Shown here piece after piece: positions 56,171-64,000 of a stretch of 64,000 nucleotides of DNA; the stretch's first letter is position 1, and each line of letters starts with the position of its first letter. The DNA lies in contig NZ_CAIWNQ010000007.1 in NCBI RefSeq assembly GCF_903914075.1, positions 1 through 64,000 of the forward strand, read 5' to 3'. The DNA is from Ruegeria sp. THAF57 (GTDB taxonomy: Bacteria > Pseudomonadota > Alphaproteobacteria > Rhodobacterales > Rhodobacteraceae). Both the position numbers and the translations under genes were made by a program. Below the pieces are notes generated by a model. It did not search any database and was not told the DNA's origin. It was given only the letters and a program-made list of their open reading frames with translations.

Positions 56171-57526
56171 TTACTCTCCCTTTTGTTCCTGAGCTCGTAA
56201 GCTGCGTTGAACCCAGGATGCCGTGCGTAAAAGCCGGCCATCCTCTTCGATAGCCCCAATAAGCTGAACGCCGATGGGCAGGTCGTTCTGCCCGACCAGC
56301 AAAGGCAGCGAGAGGCATGGCAAACCCGCAAGTGTCCAGGTCAGACAAAAAACGGAATCGCCGGTGTGCCCCACAGTCAGTGGAACAGCTTCTCCTGTTG
56401 CTGCCGGGGCCAAGATTGCATCGAATTCGTTGAAATACTCTGCAAAAAAGCCTTGAGCAGATGCCATGACGGACAAGGCATCTTCGTATTGGGCCTCGCT
56501 GATATTTGCACCGCGGTTTATTGCGGAGTGCATCTCGGCGCTGATTTCCGACCAATGGGCATCTGAAACTTCCATCATATTCTGTCGAATTTCGTAGTCA
56601 TAGATCGTTTTGTGTACGTTGATGAGATCAGCCAGTTGAGGGGATACCGAAAAGCGCTCGACCCGGCCGCCTAGGCTGTCAATCACTGCATTCAGACCAT
56701 CAAGGGCATCTGCATCGAGGCGGTCGTTGAACGGAAAATCCAGCCAGGCGATGTTCGGCTCGACCGGAACGTCCGCCTTAGCGCCGGTCAACATTTCCGC
56801 GCGTGGCCGAGCAAAGCTGGCAGGATCGCTTTGGTCATATCCGGCCACCACATCTGCCAGCAAAGCGACATCCTCAAGCGAGTTGGCAAACCCCCCAACG
56901 TGATCCAAAGAAACCGACGTCCTGAAAACCCCGCTGCGCGAGATCATTCCACGGGTCGGCTTGAAGCCAAAAACGCCGCAGAACGAGGCCGGACGGATGA
57001 CCGACCCGCCGGTCTGTGTCCCGATAGCCAAAGGTACGTGTCTGGCTGCTACGGCTGCGGCCGATCCGCTTGAAGACCCCCCAGGTGTTCTATTCTGGTC
57101 GAAGGGGTTGGTGGTGTCGGTCGGGTGCATAAAGGCAAACTCGGTTGTCTTTGTCTTGCCCATGATGACAGCGCCAGATTCTCGAAGTAGTTCAACTAGC
57201 CTTGCATCTGTTTCAGGTTGTCGGCCCTCAAAGATCGGTGTCCCCCGCTGGGTGGGCATATCTTTTGTGTCGACAATGTCCTTCAGCGCTACGGGCACAC
57301 CATGCAGCGGACCAGTTGCCCGGCCTGCCTTTCTGATGCGATCCAACTCGCGGGCCTGATCCAGCGCTAAGCCTGCGTCAAGGTAAGCCCACGCGCGCAA
57401 AACACTGTCGGTTTCCTCGATACGCTTCAGGCAGTCTTCAACTAGTGCTTCGGAAGAAAAACGTCCCTCCCGAATGCCCTCGGCGGATTGGACCGCCGAG
57501 AACAATGACAGATCATGCTTGGTCAT
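56171..57526 (-). CDS. Amidase of the amidase-signature family
   Basis: This 451-residue hydrolase of C-N amide bonds is cytoplasmic. The Ser-Ser-Lys triad is visible: Lys82 in VALKDIVD, the cis-Ser in RTPGGSSSGSAAAVAAR, and the nucleophile Ser175 in GTQTGGSVIRPASFCG. The start is taken at the ATG of MTKHDLSLFS, which overlaps the dctM stop codon as ATGA. A TTG 9 bases earlier is less likely. It probably hydrolyses an imported amide or a transporter-related compound to the acid used by the two dehydrogenases that follow. That pathway is inference from gene order. Length and motifs are normal, with no sign of decay. Confidence 0.87.
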   Translation of the reverse strand: MTKHDLSLFSAVQSAEGIREGRFSSEALVEDCLKRIEETDSVLRAWAYLDAGLALDQARELDRIRKAGRATGPLHGVPVALKDIVDTKDMPTQRGTPIFEGRQPETDARLVELLRESGAVIMGKTKTTEFAFMHPTDTTNPFDQNRTPGGSSSGSAAAVAARHVPLAIGTQTGGSVIRPASFCGVFGFKPTRGMISRSGVFRTSVSLDHVGGFANSLEDVALLADVVAGYDQSDPASFARPRAEMLTGAKADVPVEPNIAWLDFPFNDRLDADALDGLNAVIDSLGGRVERFSVSPQLADLINVHKTIYDYEIRQNMMEVSDAHWSEISAEMHSAINRGANISEAQYEDALSVMASAQGFFAEYFNEFDAILAPAATGEAVPLTVGHTGDSVFCLTWTLAGLPCLSLPLLVGQNDLPIGVQLIGAIEEDGRLLRTASWVQRSLRAQEQKGE

Positions 57527-58887
57527 GGCACCCAAACCCCAAATAGGTAGTCAGGCAACCAAAGCGCGATGCCCGGGAACTGGTACATGAGCACCATGCA
57601 AAGGATCACGATGGCCAGATAGGGCATCAAACCTTTGAAGATCTCCATCAGTTGGATCTGGTTCTTGAGAACCCCTTTTAGGTAGTACGCTGACATGGCC
57701 ATCGGCGGCGTCAGAAACGAGGTCTGCAAGTTGAGAGCAACCAGCATCGCGAAGAAATACGGGTTGACCCCAAAGGTCTCCAGCATAGGCAGAAAGATCG
57801 GCACGAAGATGATGAGGATCTCGGACCATTCAAGCGGCCAGCCAAGCAGGAAGATGATCAACTGAGCTAGTACCAAGAACTGCCAAGGTTGCAGATTCAT
57901 GCCAACGACCCAATGCTCGATAACGTCATGTCCACCGAGATACGAAAAGATCGACGCAAAGGTCCATGAACCCACGAACAACCAGCACACCATTGCGGTG
58001 GCCTTGGCAGTTAGGAAAACGCTTTGTTTAACCTTGTCCCATGTGAGCGACCTGTAAAGCATCGCTAGCACCAGTCCGCCCAATGCGCCCATTGCAGCTG
58101 CTTCAGCCGGGGTCGCCAAGCCTCCTAGAATTGAGCCAAGTACCAGCATGATCAAAACGGTTAAAGGTACAAATGATACCAACAGGTCCATATAGATCTG
58201 GCGTTTTGGAGGAATGTCGTCCTCTTGCGGCTTCGGTGCCAGCGATGGATTCAACCAAACGCGTACCATCACGTAGACGATGTACAAACCCGCCAGCAGC
58301 AATCCCGGAAAAACCGCCGCAGCATACAAACGCAATGGCGAAAGCTCAGCAATTGCGGCATAGACGATCAACATAATCGAAGGCGGGATCAGAATGCCCA
58401 AAGTACCGCCCGCGCAGATAACGCCAGAAGCGAAGCTACGTTGATACCCTGCATTTGCCATCGCTGGATAGGCCAGCAGGCCCATCAGGGTAACAACCGC
58501 GCCAACAATCCCGGACGCCGTTGAGAATACAGCACAGGTCAGAAGTGCGGCGATTGCCAGTGACCCGGGTAGGTTTCGGGCAGCCATATACAGTGAGAAG
58601 AACAGACGATCGACGATGTTCGCTCGCTCAACCACGTAACCCATAAATAAGAATAATGGGATTGCAACAAGCGTGTCGTTCTCCATCACCGAGTAGGTGT
58701 TTTGGTTGAGAAGATAGAAGATGTTGTTGTTGAAAATATCCGCGATGCTCTCTGGCGCGGACTGGTAATAGGCGTAGTACCCAAATCCAACACCCATAGC
58801 GAGCAGTGTGAATGCGATTGGAAAGCCCAGCAGCACCAAAACAATGAAGAGGCTGAGCATCAAGATGGCGACCTGAGGATCAGTCAT
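57523..58887 (-). CDS. dctM: TRAP transporter large permease
   Basis: This 454-residue inner-membrane protein has about 12 predicted membrane segments, beginning VAILMLSLFIVLVLLGFPIA. Family marks are FSTASGIVGAVVTLMGLLAYP, GGTLGILIPPSIMLIVYA and, near the end, LNLQTSFLTPPMAMSAYYLK. It uses the sodium or proton gradient to import the ligand brought by the periplasmic binding protein. Its ATG overlaps the dctQ gene by 8 bases, and its end overlaps the amidase start. The layout is a complete DctPQM system. Confidence 0.9.
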   Translation of the reverse strand: MTDPQVAILMLSLFIVLVLLGFPIAFTLLAMGVGFGYYAYYQSAPESIADIFNNNIFYLLNQNTYSVMENDTLVAIPLFLFMGYVVERANIVDRLFFSLYMAARNLPGSLAIAALLTCAVFSTASGIVGAVVTLMGLLAYPAMANAGYQRSFASGVICAGGTLGILIPPSIMLIVYAAIAELSPLRLYAAAVFPGLLLAGLYIVYVMVRVWLNPSLAPKPQEDDIPPKRQIYMDLLVSFVPLTVLIMLVLGSILGGLATPAEAAAMGALGGLVLAMLYRSLTWDKVKQSVFLTAKATAMVCWLFVGSWTFASIFSYLGGHDVIEHWVVGMNLQPWQFLVLAQLIIFLLGWPLEWSEILIIFVPIFLPMLETFGVNPYFFAMLVALNLQTSFLTPPMAMSAYYLKGVLKNQIQLMEIFKGLMPYLAIVILCMVLMYQFPGIALWLPDYLFGVWVP

Positions 58888-59488
58888 CGTTGCGGCCTCC
58901 TTCTTCGGTGCCCGTAGTCCGAATTTTGTCGATAGTCTCTTCCATCAACATGTCCTCGGTCTCGCGCACGTCATCTAGCCGCTCAAGCCAGACACCATTT
59001 CGCATTGCCAGCCAGCATCGCGCCATTTCCGCAAGTCCTTGCAACATCAACAAGAAACCAGCAACTGGGATCAGAGTTTTGAAGAAGTAGATTTGGATTC
59101 GGGCGGGGCTGTTCCAGCTGACCTCTTCATAGCGCCAACTGTCTTTCGCTATCTCCCATCCGTACCAAAACAACGCGAACATGCCGGGGAAGAAGAAGAG
59201 GATGTAAAGAACGAAATCGACACGGGCCTGCCAGCGGACAGAGAACAATCGATACAGAACGTCGCCCCTGACATGAGCATCTTGAGCCAATGCATATGCC
59301 CCGGCCATTAGGAACAAAGCGCCGTACATTTGGACCATCATATCGAACGCCCAGACGGTTGGCTTGTTAAGCACATAACGGACGAACACTTCGTAGGACA
59401 CGGAAAGTGTCAATATTAGGATGCACCATCCGAAGGCTTTGCCGACCCATTGGCTTAGCCCTTCGATGGCGTGGATTGTCTTGATCAA
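58880..59488 (-). CDS. dctQ: TRAP transporter small permease
   Basis: This 202-residue membrane protein has four predicted helices, with the first at GKAFGWCILILTLSVSYEVF. The family motif is YEVFVRYVLNKPTVWAFDMM, followed by MAGAYALAQDAHVRGDVLY. It associates with DctM. The C-terminal tail is acidic and longer than usual (DVRETEDMLMEETIDKI). It lies between dctP and dctM. A hairpin separates it from dctP. Confidence 0.88.
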   Translation of the reverse strand: MIKTIHAIEGLSQWVGKAFGWCILILTLSVSYEVFVRYVLNKPTVWAFDMMVQMYGALFLMAGAYALAQDAHVRGDVLYRLFSVRWQARVDFVLYILFFFPGMFALFWYGWEIAKDSWRYEEVSWNSPARIQIYFFKTLIPVAGFLLMLQGLAEMARCWLAMRNGVWLERLDDVRETEDMLMEETIDKIRTTGTEEGGRNDD

Positions 59489-59521
59489 GGTCAGTTCCTC
59501 GCCTGTTCTGCCCGGAGTTTA

Positions 59522-59547
59522 GGAAGCCGCACAGCTGCGCGGCTTCC
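59522..59547 (-). terminator. Hairpin between dctP and dctQ
   Basis: This is a perfect 9-bp inverted repeat, GGAAGCCGC/GCGGCTTCC, with an 8-base loop, about 23 bases after the dctP stop. No T-tract follows on the minus strand, so it is more likely an mRNA stabiliser or partial terminator. That would raise binding protein over membrane subunits, in the same design as the ugp operon. Confidence 0.6.
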
Positions 59548-59569
59548 AATCTTCAGAGATCGTCAGACC

Positions 59570-60664
59570 TCAACCGAAATAGTGCTTGTAAGCCAGTTTG
59601 TAGTCCGGCTGGTTCAAGTTGAGGTAGTTCATCACTGTTTTTGCGTAGGCCTTCTGGCTATCGACAACTTTGGCAAAGAATGGATCTTCATTTGAGATCC
59701 GATCGACCACAACGTCCCAAGCCTCCAGTTGCGCCTGCATCACACTGTCGGGCGTGCGATACACGTTCACTCCTTGCTCTTCGGCCAGCGTTACCAAGTC
59801 ATCTGCGTAACGCTTTGTGTTGTTCCAATAGAAGTTGGAGTTTTCGGCCTCTGAAGCATACTTAAGGATTGCTTGAAGCTCGGGCGCCAGAGCGTTGAAC
59901 TTGTCTTTGTTGAAGGTAACTTCGAAGAACTCCTGACTTTGGTGGAAGGATGCCAGGTGATAATGCTTCGACACGTCCTGCATGCCAAAGTCGCGGTCGG
60001 ATGTCGGGTTGTTGAACTCGGCCGCGTCGATAAGGCCAGATTTCATTGCGGGCTGGATTTCGCCGCCAGGAAGCTGCACTACCGACATACCCATCTCAAG
60101 CAAAACATCCGCCGCAAGTCCAACGGTACGATACTTCAAGCCGTTCATTTGATCAGAGCTTGTGATCTCTTCTTTGAACCAGCCCAACGGTTGTGCCGGC
60201 ATTGGCGAGTTAAAGAAGGACACGACGTTCAATCCGAGGATTCCCATCAACTCGTCGAACAGTTCCTGCCCGCCGCCGTAGTTTACCCAACCCAGGACTT
60301 CTTGGCTTGACCATCCAAAGCACGGACCAGTCCCAAACAGCGACGCTGTCTTGGATTTAGAGTACCAGTAAGCCGGTACATAGTGCGCTGCATCCAGTAC
60401 GCCGCGATGGACCGCGTCCTGCATTTGACTAGTTTTCACGACCGAGTTCACAGGCAGTAGCTCAATCGTCAGCTTGCCGCCGGACATTTCGTTGACGCGA
60501 TTTACGTAAGACTGTGCATTTTCAAGAAAGATGCCGCCGCCCCAGGCAGCTTGCATCTTGAGGTTTGTTCCTTCCTGCGCATGGACCGCCGGGGCCGCGA
60601 GCGCACCAGCGCCCACAACAGCAGAGCCACGCAGAAAATTTCTGCGGTTCAAAGATTTTGTCAT
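59570..60664 (-). CDS. dctP: TRAP transporter substrate-binding protein
   Basis: This 364-residue periplasmic binding protein has a twin-arginine signal (LNRRNFLRGSAVVGAGALAA), suggesting export after folding. The mature part starts near AQEGTNLKMQAAWGGG. The region GVLDAAHYVPAYWYSKSKTA, then GTGPCFGWSS, resembles the TakP-type TRAP proteins that bind 2-oxo acids. The ligand-site Arg may be in MNGLKYRTVGLAADV, the usual TRAP position. Keto- or hydroxy-acid substrates would fit the downstream dehydrogenases. Divergent from an IclR gene with a palindromic operator between. Confidence 0.87.
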   Translation of the reverse strand: MTKSLNRRNFLRGSAVVGAGALAAPAVHAQEGTNLKMQAAWGGGIFLENAQSYVNRVNEMSGGKLTIELLPVNSVVKTSQMQDAVHRGVLDAAHYVPAYWYSKSKTASLFGTGPCFGWSSQEVLGWVNYGGGQELFDELMGILGLNVVSFFNSPMPAQPLGWFKEEITSSDQMNGLKYRTVGLAADVLLEMGMSVVQLPGGEIQPAMKSGLIDAAEFNNPTSDRDFGMQDVSKHYHLASFHQSQEFFEVTFNKDKFNALAPELQAILKYASEAENSNFYWNNTKRYADDLVTLAEEQGVNVYRTPDSVMQAQLEAWDVVVDRISNEDPFFAKVVDSQKAYAKTVMNYLNLNQPDYKLAYKHYFG

Positions 60665-60753
60665 GTTTCCTCCCTTGACTGCGCCATCTCCGTTTTCTGC
60701 TTCGGTGCTGGCGCCAATCCGCTGTTAAGCGAATGAGGACAACGATAAATCAG

Positions 60754-60782
60754 ATTCCAAAATTTTCAAAATATTTTGGAAT
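60754..60782. promoter_or_regulatory. Palindromic operator, candidate IclR site
   Basis: This is a perfect 10-bp inverted repeat, ATTCCAAAAT/ATTTTGGAAT, with a 9-base spacer, about 90 bases upstream of dctP and 129 bases upstream of the IclR start. IclR-family operators often have a TTCCA/TGGAA core in such palindromes. The location between the divergent genes fits control of both. Confidence 0.6.
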
Positions 60783-60792
60783 AACCTTCTTT

Positions 60793-60824
60793 TTTCAGTT
60801 TAAACTGCTATTAAACTACTGAAA
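60793..60824. promoter_or_regulatory. Second palindrome in the dctP / IclR control region
   Basis: TTTCAG and CTGAAA flank AGTTTAA/TTAAACT around a 7-base centre, an imperfect palindrome in A+T-rich DNA that begins 11 bases after the first operator. It may be a second regulator site or part of the promoter. Confidence 0.4.
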
Positions 60825-60910
60825 TAAATTGATTAATATTTTTCATTTTTTTACTGTTACTGCCGAGCTAGAATCTTAAGCTAAGAAACAGCGCATTGGT
60901 TTCACTGATT

Positions 60911-61729
60911 ATGAACGAACATAAAACTGCCAATCGTCGAGGACGTCCGCGACTGAAGTCGAATGAAGAGAACATCGGCGCACCACCTGTTGGGGCACTT
61001 GATCGCGGTATTCGTGTCTTGATCTACATAGCCGACACACGCTCTACTACGCTTGCTGAGATTTCAAAGGTTACACAGATACCGCCTGCAACGGCACACA
61101 GGCTTCTGACAACACTTCAGCAGCGTGGCATGGTTACTCATGATGTTGAGCAAGGCAAATGGCGTATAGGCCCGCAAGCTTATCGCATTGGCAGCACCTT
61201 TGAAGAAGGGTCAAACTTGCTGGAAGTTGCACCGCCAGTTATGAGGGTGCTGTCAGAAGAAACTGGAGAGACTGCAAATCTAGCAATCGAGGAAGGTGGG
61301 CAATTGCTCTACCTTACCCAAGTCGAATCCGACAATCCGATAAGGGCCTCTTTCAAGAACGGGACAGCGGCTTTTTTTCACACATCCGGTGTGGGTAAAG
61401 CCATCATGGCCTTTATGGACAAGGATGAGTTAGAGAGTATTTTGACGCCGCTAACACTGGTAAGTCAGACACCAAATTCAATTACTGACATAAAGGAGTT
61501 ACAGGAAGAGCTCCGTAAATCCAGGCATCGGGGCTGGACGTTGGACGACGAAGAACGTTTCCCAGGCATGCGTTGTATTGCAGCACCTGTATTCGACTCT
61601 TTGGGAAAGGTTGTGGCTGGCGTTTCGATCTCGGGACCAATTACAAGATTTCCAGACAGTAAGCTCGAAACTCTGGCGGCATCGGTCGTCAAGGCAGCGA
61701 CAGATATCTCAGAAAGACTGCAAAGCTAG
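60911..61729 (+). CDS. IclR-family transcriptional regulator of the TRAP operon
   Basis: This 272-residue protein has an N-terminal basic segment (NRRGRPRLKSNEE), a winged HTH at about 30-90 (ALDRGIRVLIYIADTRSTTL, then IPPATAHRLLTTLQQRGMVT) and a C-terminal IclR effector domain. FFHTSGVGKAIMAFMDKDEL and GMRCIAAPVFDSLGKVVAGV carry the ligand-pocket segments. The ATG at 60911 is chosen over a TTG 15 bases upstream because it heads the basic arm, though no strong ribosome-binding site is seen for either. It is divergent from dctP, which it likely represses or activates in response to a carboxylate. Confidence 0.88.
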   Translation: MNEHKTANRRGRPRLKSNEENIGAPPVGALDRGIRVLIYIADTRSTTLAEISKVTQIPPATAHRLLTTLQQRGMVTHDVEQGKWRIGPQAYRIGSTFEEGSNLLEVAPPVMRVLSEETGETANLAIEEGGQLLYLTQVESDNPIRASFKNGTAAFFHTSGVGKAIMAFMDKDELESILTPLTLVSQTPNSITDIKELQEELRKSRHRGWTLDDEERFPGMRCIAAPVFDSLGKVVAGVSISGPITRFPDSKLETLAASVVKAATDISERLQS

Positions 61730-61847
61730 TCTTTGGGAGATTAACTTCCCGCTAATGAGCATCCCTTTTTTAGGTGTCTGCATTGAGCCCATTTTGTCCG
61801 ATGCCGCGCGGCGCATGAATTTCCGGTACTGGGCATTTAATCGATGG

Positions 61848-62648
61848 TTAGGCGACAAGGCCCAGCTCTTTGTCGGTGGCTGTCGCTGCATACTTTTCCC
61901 TTGGGGGCATGGGTCTCGATTGCCAAAGCGGTTCGAAGGTGAAACTTGAAACGCTGCGACCGTCAGGTAGGGCGCCGTTTCCGGCCCCGAGCGCGTAGTC
62001 GTAGTAGAGTTTGACGATCTCTTCTTCAGTCACCTGCGATGTTTCTGGATGCGCCATGCATGCATCACGCCACACTCGTACCCGGTCATAGTCTTTGCCA
62101 ACGGGTAATTTGAACCCTTCGTAGTAGTCAAGGAACCAAAACCGCTTGAACATCGGGGTAAAAACTGCCTCTGCCAAACCGAAGTCCTCGAACAGGAATG
62201 GGCCAGTCGGATTATGATGACGTAGGAAATCATCAAGGTCTCGATAGAGCGCGAGGAGTTTATTCAAATGCTCATCTCGGCGCGCCTGATCCTGATTCAT
62301 GACAAAGAGATAGCCCGCCATTGTGAAGGGTCCTTCGCGGGCGATCAGCATCGACTCAATGGCATGTTCGGCAGGATCACTGCGGCGTAATGGTGCCCCC
62401 GGCAGAGCCTCGTCAAGATAGCGCAGGATCACGAGGCTTTCTTTCAATATACGACCGTCGCTGGTTTCCAGCACCGGCAAGGCTGTCGTCCCCCGGGTCT
62501 TGGCCAGCAATTCCGGATCGCGTGGCTTGGTGATGTCTACGACACGAAATTCTACGGCATCCGGCAGTCCCCGCAAAGCCAGTAGGATTTCCAGTCGCTG
62601 CGAGAAGGGACAGACGGGGATATGATAGACGATGTGTTTCTTAGTCAT
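61848..62648 (-). CDS. Glutathione S-transferase family protein
   Basis: This 266-residue protein starts at MTKKHIVYH. The N-terminal thioredoxin fold contains IPVCPFSQRLEILLALRG, with CPFS in place of the usual catalytic Ser/Tyr motif, and the glutathione-binding ALPVLETSDGRILKESLVIL. The C-terminal helical domain includes PTGPFLFEDFGLAEAVFTP. Transferases with CPxS are often thiol-exchange or reductive enzymes of the Omega/Xi type, and the substrate is unknown. A longer start at 62708 would overlap the upstream cupin gene, so the shorter one is chosen. It is 4 bases downstream of the cupin gene and probably co-transcribed with it. Confidence 0.83.
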   Translation of the reverse strand: MTKKHIVYHIPVCPFSQRLEILLALRGLPDAVEFRVVDITKPRDPELLAKTRGTTALPVLETSDGRILKESLVILRYLDEALPGAPLRRSDPAEHAIESMLIAREGPFTMAGYLFVMNQDQARRDEHLNKLLALYRDLDDFLRHHNPTGPFLFEDFGLAEAVFTPMFKRFWFLDYYEGFKLPVGKDYDRVRVWRDACMAHPETSQVTEEEIVKLYYDYALGAGNGALPDGRSVSSFTFEPLWQSRPMPPREKYAATATDKELGLVA

Positions 62649-62652
62649 GTGT

Positions 62653-63096
62653 TCAATCCAACGGCGGGCCGGTGAAGGCCATGTTGTGCCGCTTGGCGCT
62701 CTCCTCAATGGCGGGCATGTCCTCTGGGATACGGCACTGACCGGCTGCCATGTCGAAAAAGAAACCTTCGAATCCGCCGGGCGTCAGGATCACGAGATGG
62801 CGGCAAGGTTCGTCGTCTGTCACCTTGAAGGTATGTTCCTTGCCACGTGGGATGAATACGCTTTCGCCGACCCCTGCGGAAAACTCCTCGCCTTCCAACC
62901 AGAACCTGCATGTGCCGGTGACGATTACGAAGGTTTCGTCTTCGTTTTGATGCACGTGGCGTGGAGGGCCGCTACCAGCAGGAGACCAGCTGTCCACAAT
63001 AGACATAGTGCCACCCGTCTGTTCTGAGGCGAGGATGGTTTTGTATTTTACGCCGAGCCATTCGATGGCTCCGTCGATTTGGGCCAGGTCCTTCAT
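62653..63096 (-). CDS. Cupin-domain protein
   Basis: This 147-residue single-domain cupin has the first metal-binding motif in GPPRHVHQNEDETFVIVTG (His-x-His then Glu) and the second in GESVFIPRGKEHTFKVTDDE with His. The metal site appears complete. Such proteins may be small dioxygenases, isomerases or ligand-binding sensors. The C-terminal DMPAIEESAKRHNMAFTGPP resembles that of many uncharacterised cupins of Rhodobacteraceae. It lies just upstream of a GST gene on the same strand and is divergent from a LysR gene, which likely regulates the pair. The reaction is not known. Confidence 0.8.
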   Translation of the reverse strand: MKDLAQIDGAIEWLGVKYKTILASEQTGGTMSIVDSWSPAGSGPPRHVHQNEDETFVIVTGTCRFWLEGEEFSAGVGESVFIPRGKEHTFKVTDDEPCRHLVILTPGGFEGFFFDMAAGQCRIPEDMPAIEESAKRHNMAFTGPPLD

Positions 63097-63208
63097 CGTT
63101 TCTCTCCATTAGCATTGGATTGAAACGAAAGCGCTTCCGTTGACAGAAGCCTATCCGAAGGCCAACCTATCAGGCAAACCGCAATATCTAATAAAGGATA
63201 TCGGCCAA

Positions 63209-64000
63209 GTGAATTTCGCTACACTGGACCTCAACCTTTTGCGCGTGTTGGACGCCCTCTTTAGCGAAGGCTCAACTGTGAAGGCGGCCGACAGGCTAGC
63301 GATGTCGCAATCCGCAGTTTCGGGTGCATTGTCGCGTCTTCGTCATGCTTTGGACGACCCCCTTTTTGTCCGGCAGGGAAACCGTTTGGTTGCTACCGAT
63401 TATGCATCCAATATTGAATCCGGTTTGCGGGAAGAACTCGAACGTCTTGAGGCTTTGCTAGCTCCGCCAGCTACCTTTGATCCGCGAACCGCTGAAGGCA
63501 CTTTCCGGATCGCTGCCAGCGATTTCTTCGCGGAACTCCTGATGCCACCTTTGGGTGATCGCCTGCAAAAGTCAGCGCCCAATCTACGAGCGCAGCTGGT
63601 TGATCTGGTTCCGAATGACTATGTGGCCAGTCTAGAACGACGTAACGCTGACATTGCGCTGATCCCAGATTTGCTCCTGCCGGACTGGGTCAATCGGGAG
63701 CCACTCTTCCATTCGCCGTTCCACGTGATAGCTCGCAAGGGAAATCCAAAGCTTGAGGGGCTTCAGGAAGAAACGCAGATGCACATGGATACGTTCTGCG
63801 CACTCCACCACGTCTTGTTTTCCCCAGAAGGGAACCTGGCTGCGATGGGTGATGCTGCCCTTAATCGCGTCGGAAAAGAGCGACAGGTTGCTATGACAGT
63901 ACCGGTCTTTAGTGGCGTTTGCCGTGCGGTGAGCGAAAGCGACCTCATCGCGCTTGTACCCGCTCAGCTTGCAAGGAAATTGGCCAAGACATTCGAACTG
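63209..64000 (+). CDS. LysR-family regulator, 3' end beyond the window
   Basis: The frame is open from GTG at 63209 to the window edge, 264 codons. AAAGGA is 10 bases upstream. The N-terminal winged HTH is clear (TLDLNLLRVLDALFSEGSTV, then MSQSAVSGALSRLRHALDDP), as is the start of the LysR substrate-binding domain (GTFRIAASDFFAELLMPPLG). The form resembles NodD/PcpR-type LysR proteins that respond to aromatic or hydroxylated compounds. It is divergent from the cupin/GST pair with 112 bases between. It lacks about 35-40 residues at the C terminus because of the window edge. Confidence 0.88.
   Translation, partial: MNFATLDLNLLRVLDALFSEGSTVKAADRLAMSQSAVSGALSRLRHALDDPLFVRQGNRLVATDYASNIESGLREELERLEALLAPPATFDPRTAEGTFRIAASDFFAELLMPPLGDRLQKSAPNLRAQLVDLVPNDYVASLERRNADIALIPDLLLPDWVNREPLFHSPFHVIARKGNPKLEGLQEETQMHMDTFCALHHVLFSPEGNLAAMGDAALNRVGKERQVAMTVPVFSGVCRAVSESDLIALVPAQLARKLAKTFEL

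Noticed and set aside
61783-61830. GAGCCCATTTTGTCCGATGCCGCG near the IclR gene end as another repeat copy.
   Set aside because: It shares GAGCCCA and GTCCG with the repeat family but lacks the paired arms. It may be a different short repeat.

Overview
The window looks like the chromosome of a marine alphaproteobacterium of the Rhodobacteraceae/Roseobacteraceae. This is inferred from protein style and gene content: ugp and TRAP transporters, a Hint-domain secreted protein, many LysR/IclR regulators, moderate G+C with A+T-rich accessory patches. No species can be named from the sequence alone.

Region 1 (1-5.7 kb) is a site-specific recombinase module at the 3' end of an initiator tRNA-Met gene. 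A small protein, an excisionase-like HTH protein, two different tyrosine recombinases and a large serine recombinase lie on the minus strand. The last four genes are chained by three successive 4-base ATGA overlaps. The serine recombinase ends inside the tRNA, read antisense, and carries an in-frame TGA. Region 2 (6.2-20.3 kb) is mostly housekeeping: a histidine phosphatase, a NUDIX hydrolase, a complete ugpBAECQ glycerol-3-phosphate uptake operon with a divergent LysR regulator, an sstT serine/threonine symporter broken by TGA, a LysR/SDR pair and a membrane class III nucleotide cyclase.

Region 3 (20.4-34 kb) has a frameshifted tyrosine recombinase beside an A+T-rich serine hydrolase, then a periplasmic ClpP-fold protein, a DUF1254 protein, two MscS-type channels, a Hint-domain protein and a TPR regulator. 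Region 4 (34-47.5 kb) has a sulfur theme. It holds an arylsulfatase with an outer-membrane protein and an HlyD-type protein, a dead fragment of what appears to be a formylglycine-generating enzyme, and a surface-glycan cluster with glycosyltransferases, a nucleotide-sugar dehydratase, a UDP-sulfoquinovose synthase-like enzyme and a sulfotransferase. Region 5 (47.7-54 kb) is a junkyard of IS66 pieces, a truncated primase-helicase, globin and HxlR remnants and a small cysteine-rich secreted protein. Region 6 (54-61.7 kb) is an intact catabolic operon: TRAP transporter dctPQM, amidase, small membrane protein, 2-hydroxyacid dehydrogenase and a 3-hydroxyisobutyrate-dehydrogenase-like enzyme, with a divergent IclR regulator and palindromic operators. 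The window ends with a cupin/GST pair and a divergent LysR gene that runs off the edge.

A family of roughly 70-bp intergenic repeats runs through all regions. Their arms vary together in a way that suggests a conserved hairpin. No CRISPR array or rRNA was seen.
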